NCBI RefSeq assembly: GCF_036067295.1
Contig: NZ_CP107954.1
Coordinates: 2,914,001 to 2,978,000, forward strand
DNA from: Kribbella sp. NBC_00382
GTDB taxonomy: Bacteria > Actinomycetota > Actinomycetes > Propionibacteriales > Kribbellaceae
Direction of reading: 5' to 3'
Length of the DNA: 64,000 nucleotides
The position numbers and the translations under genes are program-made. Every line of letters starts with the position of its first letter. Position 1 is the first letter of the stretch. This document shows positions 51,923-59,552 of the stretch, piece after piece. Under the pieces are notes generated by a model. It ran no database searches and was not told the origin of the DNA. It was given only the letters and a program-made list of their open reading frames with translations.

Positions 51923-53621
51923 CAACCAGCTGGCCGTCGAGGTGGTTCGCGGTGAGATGCAGCCGTGGAGCGACTACAACGGCAAGCGTGGGGCTGTCGG
52001 GGGTCCGGTGCTCCGGACCCTGCTGAACGACGTACTGCCTGCTGGGGCACGCACCCTCATCCTCGGCCCGCACACGGCCGACCTCATCTCTGCGGTGGCT
52101 TTGAGGTCCTCCGCGGCCACGGTGCTCGTCCGCTCGGTCTCCGACGCGTCTGCTTTGTCTGAGCAGTTCCCGGACCTACAGGTCATCGCGGGCGCCCTCG
52201 ACGGGCTTTCCGGTACTGAGTACGAGGCGATCGTCGCCGTCGACGGCCTGGACCGGGTGCTGGGCTACGACAGCCCAGATCTCACCTGGCCCCAACGCCT
52301 GGACGCCCTGGTTGCTCTCTGCACTCCCTCCACCGTCGTGGTCCTGGGCCTGGAGAACGAGTTCTCCCTAACCAACCTCCTCGACGCCCGCCTCCCCGCC
52401 AACCGCCACGGCGACGACGACTGGCACCCCCTCCACGACGACCCAGCCCGCCCAGTCTCCCCAGTCCAACTAGCTTCCGAGCTGGCCCGAGTAGGCCTCG
52501 ACCTGCACTCCGTCTACGCCGCTTACGCCGACCGCACCTTGCTGGCAGTGGATGCCGCAGCAGCCGCCCGCCCCGGCTCCTTTCCGGCGCGCCTGGCCGC
52601 CGAGGCGCTGGAATCCACCGAGGTACCTCTGCTCGCCCCCATCGCCGACGCGACAGACACAGCAGCCCGAGCGGGTCTGCTTGCCTCAACAGCAAGCGGC
52701 TGGCTGGCCGTAGCCGGTGCCGCCACCCAGCCCGCGATCTACACCCAGGCGGGTCCGGCTGTCCTAACAGCCACCGCCACCCCGACAGTCTGGGCAACCT
52801 CCATCGTCGAGTCCTCTGCGTCTGACGAGGCTCCACCATCCGAAGCCACCGCCCGGTCGGCGGATGCTGTCTCCTTCGACCTCTCCACGGTCCCGCCCAC
52901 GGTTTCCAGTGGTGTCAGCGTCGAGACGCTGCTCTTCCGGCTGGCTGCGGCTGAGGACGTACCGGCCTTCCGTGCGCTGGCTGGGCGCCTCGGGGAGTGG
53001 GCGTTGGCCCAGTCCGGTCAGGTCGTGCTCCGGTGGGATGACACCACCGTCGATGGCGACTCGTTTGGTTTCGGGGTGTCCGGGTGGGTTGCCGAGGCTG
53101 GCCGGGCCGAGCTGCTCGCGGCTGCCTGGGCGCGGTTCCATGAGCGCTTGATCGGCGGGCATCGGCGCCACCCCTGGCCGCCGTGGATGGTGGGGGATGA
53201 CTTGATCACCACCTGGCTGGCGATGTCGGGTGGTGCCGCGGAAGATGTTGCTCGCGGCAAGGAGCTGGCTGCGGGGCTGTCGGCTGCGCTCGGGACAGGT
53301 GAGGGTCAGGCTCCCGACGTACGGACTGCGCTTGCAGACGCCGAGCGGGCGAAGCATGAGCTGTTCGAGCTGCAAGGGCATGTCTTCGGGCTGGAGCGGA
53401 CGATCGGGTTCCGGGACAAGGCGCTCAAGACGCGCGAGACCCGCCTGCGGGAGATGCGCCTTCAGGTGCAGAAGGCCAACGCCGAGCGCACTCGCTTCCG
53501 CAACTCACGCGCCTTCGCTGCCGCCACCCTGATCCGCAAGGCGGCGCTGATCCGCAACCCGCGCAAGTTCGCCTACAAGGTCAAGCGACGCTTGAAGAAG
53601 AAGCTCGGCAACAGGTTCTGA
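51915..53621 (+). CDS. Degenerate methyltransferase-like coiled-coil protein, copy B
   Basis: 568 residues, paralogue of the gene at 35717. N-terminal half: RTLILGPHTADLISAV in place of the Gly-rich SAM motif, EAIVAVDGLDRVLGYDSPDLTWPQRLDAL and STVVVLGLENEFSLTNLL. A variable Ala/Pro-rich middle follows, then a conserved block (VVLRWDDTTVDGDSFGFGVSGWV ... HPWPPWMVGDDLITTWLAMSGG), and a C-terminal coiled coil with basic tail (FRDKALKTRETRLREMRLQVQKANAER ... RKFAYKVKRRLKKKLGNRF). Longer than copy A by about 110 residues, mainly in the middle. Function unknown. Confidence 0.6.
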   Translation: MSDNQLAVEVVRGEMQPWSDYNGKRGAVGGPVLRTLLNDVLPAGARTLILGPHTADLISAVALRSSAATVLVRSVSDASALSEQFPDLQVIAGALDGLSGTEYEAIVAVDGLDRVLGYDSPDLTWPQRLDALVALCTPSTVVVLGLENEFSLTNLLDARLPANRHGDDDWHPLHDDPARPVSPVQLASELARVGLDLHSVYAAYADRTLLAVDAAAAARPGSFPARLAAEALESTEVPLLAPIADATDTAARAGLLASTASGWLAVAGAATQPAIYTQAGPAVLTATATPTVWATSIVESSASDEAPPSEATARSADAVSFDLSTVPPTVSSGVSVETLLFRLAAAEDVPAFRALAGRLGEWALAQSGQVVLRWDDTTVDGDSFGFGVSGWVAEAGRAELLAAAWARFHERLIGGHRRHPWPPWMVGDDLITTWLAMSGGAAEDVARGKELAAGLSAALGTGEGQAPDVRTALADAERAKHELFELQGHVFGLERTIGFRDKALKTRETRLREMRLQVQKANAERTRFRNSRAFAAATLIRKAALIRNPRKFAYKVKRRLKKKLGNRF

Positions 53622-53645
53622 GCGCCAGGGCCGAAGCAGGGGCGA

Positions 53646-55130
53646 CTAACGCCGCGCGATCAGCAGTTGGTGGGTATCCGGCCAGTCGACGGGCTCGCCG
53701 GAGGCGGTACTGAGTGAGGCGACCGGAGCGATCCGGTTCTCGATCACCCAGTCGTTGCGCCACGCCTTCGACGCCGGGTCGATGGTGAACCCCGCCTGCG
53801 TGGCGACCGACGACCAGCCCGCGAAGTTCAGTCCGCAGAACTGCTCGTGCGTCTCGCTCAACCAGTTGTCGACGTAGTCCTTGCGAGTCAGGAAGTCCAT
53901 CGCGTCCGCCAGGCGCAGTACCAGTTTGCCGTCGCGTTCGGAGTACTCGAACAGTACCGACGCGTTCCGCCGGAAGTCCTGCGCGAACTGGAAGAACCGG
54001 GCCCGCGTGGACAACCCAGCGATGTAGGCCGCCGGATCCTGCAGCGCCTCCAACTCAACAGGCGTCGATGGGTTCGACCCGTCGCTGTCATCCAGAGCCA
54101 GTACTACGCTCCGCTCCGGCTCACCAGGTCCGCAGACATCGGAGTTGACCCAGACCCCACCCGGCGCGGTGTGCGCGAAGAGCGCGTCGGCGAAGCGCTG
54201 GACGGTGGCCGGCCGCGACCCATCGGCGTACGACCAGATCTCGTGGGTCAGCGCCAGCGTGAGGGTCGTGTCGATCGAGCGCGGCGGGAAGACGGCCGAG
54301 CCGAGCATGTTGCGCTGGTAGAAGTAGACGTTCGGGTTGTGGAACAGCCCTTGCTCCTTCTTGTGCACGCATTCGGCGTACAGATGCCGGGCGACCTCAA
54401 CGCCGATCAGGTCCGACTCGTGGAACCGCGGATCAGCGTCGATGAGCTGCAGCGTCGCGCCGGTCGCGCACCCGATGTCGAGGATGCGCCCGGGCCGGAC
54501 GAAGTCCTTGATCTGCAGCCATTTCCGGTCAGCTGCGGTCTCGAAGGCGTCTGCGTAGGTCTTGTAGTCGCGGGTCGTGGTCAGCCCGCCGTCGTCGCCG
54601 ACGACCGGGTCGTTGACGCAGCGCTGGATCTGCGCGTCCAGGTGGTACCGATCGAAGACGTCGACGGTCGCCGGGTGCGCCAGCTTGCGCCAGTCATTAT
54701 TGCCAGCGGCAACCATCAGCAGGACGTCCCAGGGCCGCGGCTGATCCTCCGGCTCGACCCCGATCACGTTGTACCCGAGTTGTTCATACAGCTTTGCGAC
54801 CTCGGCCGTCGAGCACGCGACCAAGGTGTTCGACGGATCCAGCTGGACCTCGTCGTCGGTACCGGCCTCGACCGCCTTGATCGTGACGTCGGCGAAGTCG
54901 TCCGTCGGAGGTGTGTCGACGACGCCGATCACCAGCGACCGGATCCCGACGGCCACGCTGAGCCGCTCGATCGCGGCCTCGCGCCGGTCGAACGGGATCG
55001 GGTTGCGCTTGGTGGTGTGGTGGTTGGCAGATGTCACCGCCCAGACGATCGTCGCGTCGTACCGGCGCAGGAACTCCGCCTGGAAGCGCGTCAGCACGTG
55101 ATGACGGCCGGGGAACAGTACGTATTCCAT
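53646..55130 (-). CDS. Nucleotidyltransferase-methyltransferase fusion protein
   Basis: A 494-residue protein with two unlike halves. Residues 1-150 resemble NadM/NMN-type adenylyl- or cytidylyltransferases: FPGRHHVLTRFQ (HxGH-like at 8-11), NPIPFDRREAAIERLS (equivalent of the NPFTFEER motif) and late strands. Residues about 200-480 are a class I methyltransferase with motif I RILDIGCATGATLQLID (216-225) and LTHEIWSYADGSRP. Not a known fusion to me. It overlaps nothing and ends 25 bp from the convergent coiled-coil gene; 3 bp separate it from the GT2 gene upstream. Might activate and methylate a glycan building block. Confidence 0.72.
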   Translation of the reverse strand: MEYVLFPGRHHVLTRFQAEFLRRYDATIVWAVTSANHHTTKRNPIPFDRREAAIERLSVAVGIRSLVIGVVDTPPTDDFADVTIKAVEAGTDDEVQLDPSNTLVACSTAEVAKLYEQLGYNVIGVEPEDQPRPWDVLLMVAAGNNDWRKLAHPATVDVFDRYHLDAQIQRCVNDPVVGDDGGLTTTRDYKTYADAFETAADRKWLQIKDFVRPGRILDIGCATGATLQLIDADPRFHESDLIGVEVARHLYAECVHKKEQGLFHNPNVYFYQRNMLGSAVFPPRSIDTTLTLALTHEIWSYADGSRPATVQRFADALFAHTAPGGVWVNSDVCGPGEPERSVVLALDDSDGSNPSTPVELEALQDPAAYIAGLSTRARFFQFAQDFRRNASVLFEYSERDGKLVLRLADAMDFLTRKDYVDNWLSETHEQFCGLNFAGWSSVATQAGFTIDPASKAWRNDWVIENRIAPVASLSTASGEPVDWPDTHQLLIARR

Positions 55131-55133
55131 GGA

Positions 55134-56102
55134 TCAGTCAGCCTCACGCTTGATGTCGGGATGGGCGTCCACGTCGGTGCGCTCGCGGATCACGTACGTC
55201 GGCCGGCCCATCGACCCCGAGTGCAGGCGGCCGACGTACTCACCCAGCACGCCGAGCGCGAGCATCTGCGCGCCGGAGAACAGCGCGACCATCGACGCGA
55301 TCGTGGTGAACCCGGCGACGGTCGTCGCGCCGGTGATGTACTTGACGATGATCACGCCGAACAGCCCGACGCCGAACACCGCGCAGATGAACCCGAGATA
55401 CCCGACCAGGCGCAGCGGCTCCACGGAGTACCCGGTGATGAGCGTCAGCGAGTGCTTCATCAGCATCCAGGTCGTGTAGTTCGACTGCCCGGCCGCGCGC
55501 TGCTCCATCCGTACCGTCGTCTGCGCGATCCGCGTCGTCGACCACGACAACGCGACATCCACCGAGGCATGCGGCCCGTCCAGCCCGTCGAACCCGTCCC
55601 GCAGGAAGGTCCGAAAGGCCCGGAACGCACTGATCGACCGCGCATCCCGCACCGCCATCGCCGACGCCAGTGCGCCCTTCACCAGCCGCGACGAGAAGCT
55701 CCGCGCAAACCCATGCTCTTCCTCAGCCGGTACGCCGTACACGAGGTCGACATCATCCGTCAGCGCCCGCAACAACACCGGCACCTGATCCGCAGGATGC
55801 TGCAGATCATCATCCATCGTGACAACCACTTCGTACCGAGCGTTCCGAACCCCAGCGATCAACGCATTGTGCTGCCCGTAGTTGCGGGCGAGCCGCATAG
55901 CCCTGACCTCGTCGTACTTATTAGCCAACTCGCTGGCAACCTGCCAGGTGTCATCCGGACTCCCGTCCACCACCAGCACGATCTCAAACCCGGTAGTAGC
56001 GCCAGGCAAGACCTGCGTCAGGTCGTCGACAAGCCGCGGAAGAGTCGCCCCCGACCGATAACACGGCACGACAACAGAAACGAGCACAACCAGCCTTCCC
56101 AC
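55134..56102 (-). CDS. Polyprenyl-phosphate glycosyltransferase (GT2), second
   Basis: A 322-residue GT2 enzyme: VSVVVPCYRSGATLPRL, VLVVDGSPDDTWQV, RNYGQHNALIAGVRNARYEVVVTMDDDLQHPADQ, then two TM helices (LVGYLGFICAVFGVGLFGVIIVKYITG and IASMVALFSGAQMLALGVLGEYVGRL). Like GtrB/ArnC/DPM1, it probably charges undecaprenyl phosphate. Transcribed leftward with the fusion gene; only distantly related to the GT2 gene at 45814. Confidence 0.88.
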   Translation of the reverse strand: MGRLVVLVSVVVPCYRSGATLPRLVDDLTQVLPGATTGFEIVLVVDGSPDDTWQVASELANKYDEVRAMRLARNYGQHNALIAGVRNARYEVVVTMDDDLQHPADQVPVLLRALTDDVDLVYGVPAEEEHGFARSFSSRLVKGALASAMAVRDARSISAFRAFRTFLRDGFDGLDGPHASVDVALSWSTTRIAQTTVRMEQRAAGQSNYTTWMLMKHSLTLITGYSVEPLRLVGYLGFICAVFGVGLFGVIIVKYITGATTVAGFTTIASMVALFSGAQMLALGVLGEYVGRLHSGSMGRPTYVIRERTDVDAHPDIKREAD

Positions 56103-56144
56103 GGATCCGGTAACACAGGATCGTCCGCCGCGATTATTCCACTG

Positions 56145-56906
56145 ATGAAACCCCCACCTGGCCCCACCGGCCGCCCCTCCGCCCTGCTGACGGTCGCGAC
56201 AGCACTCCTGCTCCTCGCTGGTTGCTCTTCACAGACCTCCTCCATCCCGCCTTCGCCCAGCCCTTCAGCCGCCCCGAGATCGGATCCGGCGGACGACGCT
56301 CCGCAGTACCGTTTCGACGCCTTCCAGCTACAGGCCGCGCTGCAGACGACGTACCGGCGTCAGGCGCTCGAAGTCAGCGACTTCTTCGTCGATCTGCGCA
56401 GCCTGCGCCTGCGGGATGATCCGTTGGAAGGTCTGAAAGTCGAGCCAGAAAGTTGCCGGGAGATGATCCGGAGTGGTGGTTATACGCCGAGCTCGGTGAC
56501 GGGTTTTCGCTCGGACACTCCCGCTGCCATCGGCGACGCGCCGATCGCGGGTGCCGGAGAGGGCGCGTTCGTGAACGCGATCTTGTACGAACTGACGGGT
56601 GCGGAGGCCGACCGCTACCAGAATCTGCGGGTCCACTCGGCGCCCGAGTGTCAGCAGATCACGCTCGAGCCGGGGGCGATGCACGCCTCCATCGTCGAGC
56701 GGTCACTGGACGAGTTCGGTGTTGGATCGCGGTACATCGTCAGGAGCTATCCGAAGGCCGGTAAACCGTGGGTCGAGCGGATGTTGTTCTTCCGGGCATC
56801 CGGCTATGCGGGTGAGGTGAAGGCCTATGGGCCGGTTGGGTCCGAAGCGGACTTCCTGGCCTTTGCCCGGACCGTACGGGATCGGGCTGCGCAGAAGCTG
56901 AAGTAG
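56145..56906 (+). CDS. Lipoprotein of unknown function
   Basis: A 253-residue lipoprotein. Signal MKPPPGPTGRPSALLTVATALLLLAGC with Cys27, a Ser/Pro-rich linker, and a mature domain of about 190 residues with two cysteines (ESCREMI and PECQQIT) resembling PknH/sensor-like extracytoplasmic domains of actinobacteria (inference). ATG 56145 is the first ATG at a sensible position; the frame is open far upstream in the antisense of other genes. Divergent from the GT2 gene by 42 bp. Confidence 0.75.
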   Translation: MKPPPGPTGRPSALLTVATALLLLAGCSSQTSSIPPSPSPSAAPRSDPADDAPQYRFDAFQLQAALQTTYRRQALEVSDFFVDLRSLRLRDDPLEGLKVEPESCREMIRSGGYTPSSVTGFRSDTPAAIGDAPIAGAGEGAFVNAILYELTGAEADRYQNLRVHSAPECQQITLEPGAMHASIVERSLDEFGVGSRYIVRSYPKAGKPWVERMLFFRASGYAGEVKAYGPVGSEADFLAFARTVRDRAAQKLK

Positions 56907-56949
56907 TTCAGCACATCGTGGCGATGCCGAGCGTCCGTCCATAGTGGTA

Positions 56950-56968
56950 TCGTTCCTTCATGGAACGA
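56950..56968. promoter_or_regulatory. MarR operator overlapping the start codon
   Basis: Inverted repeat TCGTTCC-N5-GGAACGA (56950-56956 / 56962-56968) spans the ATG of the marR gene at 56960. The absence of a Shine-Dalgarno sequence suggests a leaderless transcript; binding of the regulator here would block its own promoter. Confidence 0.6.
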
Positions 56969-57469
56969 ACGAAAGCTACGGCCGAGTTGGCTGGGGTTGT
57001 GGTCGGGTTCGTTGGCGCGGCTCAGCGGGGGATGGTGGCTAACTTTGATCTGGCTCGGGTGTCTGTGTTGAGTGCGGTGGCTGCCGATGGGCCGTTGCGG
57101 CCGCGGGAGGTCGGTAAGCGGCTTGGGATGGCGCCGTCGTCGGTCACCCGGCATGTGCAGGCACTTGAAGATGCCGGGCAGTTGAGTGTTGAGCCCGATC
57201 CTGAGGATCAGCGGACCTGTTTGCTTGAGGTGACCGAAGCCGGGCGGGGTGAGTTGGATAGCTTGCAGGCGGTTGGCGGGGCTGTCCTGGGTGAGGTGGT
57301 TGCGGACTGGTCGCAGAAGGACATCGCGACCTTGTCGAGTTTGTTGCAGCGGCTGGTCGCCGACTGGGCGGAGCGTGGCGAGGGCGCCCGGACGAAGCCG
57401 AAGCCGGCGCCAGATCGCCGGCCGCGCTGGCGGCATCCGGTGCCGGATGGCGGGGAGGGTCGGGGATGA
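56960..57469 (+). CDS. MarR-family regulator
   Basis: A 169-residue MarR protein: RVSVLSAVAADGPLRPREVGKRLGMAPSSVTRHVQALEDAGQLSVEPDPEDQRTCLLEVTEAGRGEL, with the wing DPEDQRT. A basic, Pro-rich tail (GARTKPKPAPDRRPRWRHPVPDG) extends the usual length. It overlaps the membrane protein gene by 4 bp (ATGA), so the pair is an operon and the membrane protein is a likely target. Confidence 0.88.
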   Translation: MERTKATAELAGVVVGFVGAAQRGMVANFDLARVSVLSAVAADGPLRPREVGKRLGMAPSSVTRHVQALEDAGQLSVEPDPEDQRTCLLEVTEAGRGELDSLQAVGGAVLGEVVADWSQKDIATLSSLLQRLVADWAERGEGARTKPKPAPDRRPRWRHPVPDGGEGRG

Positions 57470-57918
57470 GTGAGTTGCCCCGCAGCTTGAGGCTGGTTCG
57501 GTGGGCTGTTGGTGTGGTGATTCTGGTGCATCTGGTCGCGTTGGTTCTACTGCTTACTCATCGCGATGTCATTCACGGCACCGTGCTCGCGGACAATCCG
57601 GGGTGGTCGGCGGAGAAGGTCGATGAGCAGGCCAATAGTTTGGTGCTGCAGTCGGTGGTTCCGCATGTGTTGATTCCGTTGTTGCTGGCGTTCCGGCTCA
57701 GGTCATTGAAGGCCCACAAGCGGACCTTCCTCACCGTGCTGCTCGCGATCCAGTTGCTTGCGCATGCGAGTCTGCCGATCACGCTCCATGAGTTGCCGGG
57801 TTACGACGGTGCGGTGATCGCAGTACAGGCTGTTTCGCTGGTGTTCGAGGTGTCGGCCTTATGGTTGCTGTGGGCAACTGATGACGCCAAGGTCTGGTTT
57901 ACAGCACGTCCCAGGTGA
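57466..57918 (+). CDS. Four-TM membrane protein
   Basis: A 150-residue membrane protein with four helices (LVRWAVGVVILVHLVALVLLLTH; VVPHVLIPLLLAFRLRSL; TFLTVLLAIQLLAHASLPIT; AVIAVQAVSLVFEVSALWLLWAT). Not recognised beyond the general actinobacterial four-TM type seen behind MarR regulators. The last 20 bases overlap the convergent pseI gene. Confidence 0.75.
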   Translation: MSELPRSLRLVRWAVGVVILVHLVALVLLLTHRDVIHGTVLADNPGWSAEKVDEQANSLVLQSVVPHVLIPLLLAFRLRSLKAHKRTFLTVLLAIQLLAHASLPITLHELPGYDGAVIAVQAVSLVFEVSALWLLWATDDAKVWFTARPR

Positions 57919-58957
57919 GCGGCGTTCCGGCTGGTACGTCGATGCGGAACGGCCGGCCTTCGACGGTGGTGTAGGCGTCGGGCTGGAGGCCGCCGGCCGG
58001 GCGGACCGAGCGGACGTTGTCGGGGGCAACCTTCTCGCCGGCCTTGACGTCGCGGGTGACGTAGAGGGAGCGGCGGAAGCGCAGGACGTTCTGCTCGGCC
58101 TGCTTGGGGCCGATGATCGGTTCGCCGAGGGCCTCGTGGGCGATGGTCGTTCCTTCGACCAGGGCTCGCACCTCGTGCGGTTCCAGCGAGAACGCCGAGT
58201 CGACGCCGCCGTCGTCGCGGGACAGCGTGACGTGCTTCTCGATCACGGTCGCGCCGAGAGCGACCGCCGCGATCGAGGCGCCGATCCCCATCGTGTGGTC
58301 CGACAGGCCGACCTGGACGCCGAGCGCGTCCCGGAGTACCGGAATTCCGCGCAGGTTCGACTGGTCGGCGGGCGCCGGGTAGCTCGCGGTGCAGGACAGT
58401 ACGACGATCTGCTCGTTGCCGGTCGAGCGGGCCGCGCGGACGGCCGCATCGATGTCCGTCAGCGTCGCGGAGCCGGTGGAGATGATGATCGGCTTGCCGG
58501 TCGCCGCCATCGCGCGGACCAGCGGCAGGTCGCCGATCTCGTTCGAGGCGACCTTGTAGCCAGGGACGTCCAGCTTCTCGAGCAACTCGATCGCGGTCAG
58601 GTCGAACGGCGACGCGAACGCGACCATGCCGAGCGAGTTCGCCAGCTCGAACAGCGGCTCGAACCAGGACCAGGGGGTGTGCGCCTCTTCGTACAGCTCG
58701 TGCAGGTGCCGGTCGGCCCACAGCTTGTGGTCGCCCGGCAGCCGGAACGCGGGCAGGTCGACGTCGAGCGTCATCGTGTCCGCGGTGTACGCCTGCAGCT
58801 TCAGCGCCTGGACGCCGGTGTCGCCCATCGCGCGGACGATCTCCTTCGCCCGCTCGAAGTCACCGTTGTGGTTGCCCGACATCTCGGCGATCACGAACGG
58901 CCGGTGCTCCGGGCCGATCGGGACGCCGCCGAAGTCGATCGTCCTGGTGGCGCTCAT
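57899..58957 (-). CDS. pseI: Pseudaminic acid synthase
   Basis: NeuB-family synthase of 352 residues that condenses the 2,4-diacetamido trideoxy-altrose with phosphoenolpyruvate to give pseudaminic acid. The start FVIAEMSGNHNGDFERAKEIVRAMGDTGVQALKLQAYTADTMTLDVD is the PseI type (LegI and NeuB read differently here); the middle has LSCTASYPAP and SDHTMG, and ATVIEKHVTLSRDDGGVDSAFSLEP; the C-terminal SAF antifreeze-like domain is at about 285-350. ATG 58957 overlaps pseH by 4 bp; the frame extends far upstream without coding sense. Operon pseH-pseI. Confidence 0.94.
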   Translation of the reverse strand: MSATRTIDFGGVPIGPEHRPFVIAEMSGNHNGDFERAKEIVRAMGDTGVQALKLQAYTADTMTLDVDLPAFRLPGDHKLWADRHLHELYEEAHTPWSWFEPLFELANSLGMVAFASPFDLTAIELLEKLDVPGYKVASNEIGDLPLVRAMAATGKPIIISTGSATLTDIDAAVRAARSTGNEQIVVLSCTASYPAPADQSNLRGIPVLRDALGVQVGLSDHTMGIGASIAAVALGATVIEKHVTLSRDDGGVDSAFSLEPHEVRALVEGTTIAHEALGEPIIGPKQAEQNVLRFRRSLYVTRDVKAGEKVAPDNVRSVRPAGGLQPDAYTTVEGRPFRIDVPAGTPLTWDVL

Positions 58958-59466
58958 CGGGTCTCCTTCGGCTTGCGCCGGTCGGCTTTGGACAGCTTGA
59001 TCGGGATCACGGTGAGCTCGCGGCCGTCGGCGTACCGGAGCTCCGGCTCGCCCTCGGTGAAGCGGAACCGCCGGTTCATCTGCCGTACGACGGTGTTGTG
59101 CTCGAGGACCTCGCCGGTCAGCTCGTCGAGGCCGAGGGTGTCGAAGGCGTAGCCGGTGGCCTCCTTCATCACCTCGATCCAGGCGGGCAGCGTCTCGCCG
59201 GTCTCGGCCAGGCCGTCCGCGTCGAGGAAGAATCCCCAGGCGCCGGTGCCCTGCTCGAGGTCGAAGAAGTTCACCACCCCGGCGGTCCGGCCGTCGCGCT
59301 CGTAGATCAGCACCCGGCGGCTCGGATCGACACTCGTCTTGGCCCACCAGCCGGCGTGCTCCTCGGCGGAGATCTCGTGCGTGGTGATGCTGACGTCCCG
59401 GTTGGCCTGCTGGTTACGCAGTGCCCGGATGGTGTCGACGTCCTCGTCCGTGGCCTGGCGCAGCAT
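58954..59466 (-). CDS. pseH: PseH-like N-acetyltransferase
   Basis: GNAT-fold acetyltransferase of 170 residues: LRQATDEDVDTIRALRNQQANRDVSITTHEISAEEHAGWWAKT, the strand VVNFFDLEQGTGAWGFFLD, and the helix YAFDTLGLDELTGEVLEHNTVVRQMNRRFRFTEG. Predicted to acetylate the 4-amino group of the pseudaminic precursor between the PseC and PseG steps. Similarity is to the GNAT fold with PseH-type helices; the assignment is strongly supported by overlap with pseI. Confidence 0.85.
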   Translation of the reverse strand: MLRQATDEDVDTIRALRNQQANRDVSITTHEISAEEHAGWWAKTSVDPSRRVLIYERDGRTAGVVNFFDLEQGTGAWGFFLDADGLAETGETLPAWIEVMKEATGYAFDTLGLDELTGEVLEHNTVVRQMNRRFRFTEGEPELRYADGRELTVIPIKLSKADRRKPKETR

Positions 59467-59552
59467 GGCCCAACCGTACCGACCTCTTCTGCGCCGGGCC
59501 CAACTGTGTAACTATTTTTCGACTTCATCCACGATATCGGTCGGAGAGTGAC

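Noticed and set aside
53847..56144. Long upstream extension of the lipoprotein frame
   Set aside because: Antisense of the fusion and GT2 genes; the lipoprotein signal starts at 56145.
57899..59466. Legionaminic or sialic acid rather than pseudaminic acid pathway
   Set aside because: PseB-type Asp-Lys/Tyr-Lys signature, PseC start and the PseI-type EMSGNHNG motif fit pseudaminic acid; no LegB/LegC/NeuC-type gene was seen.
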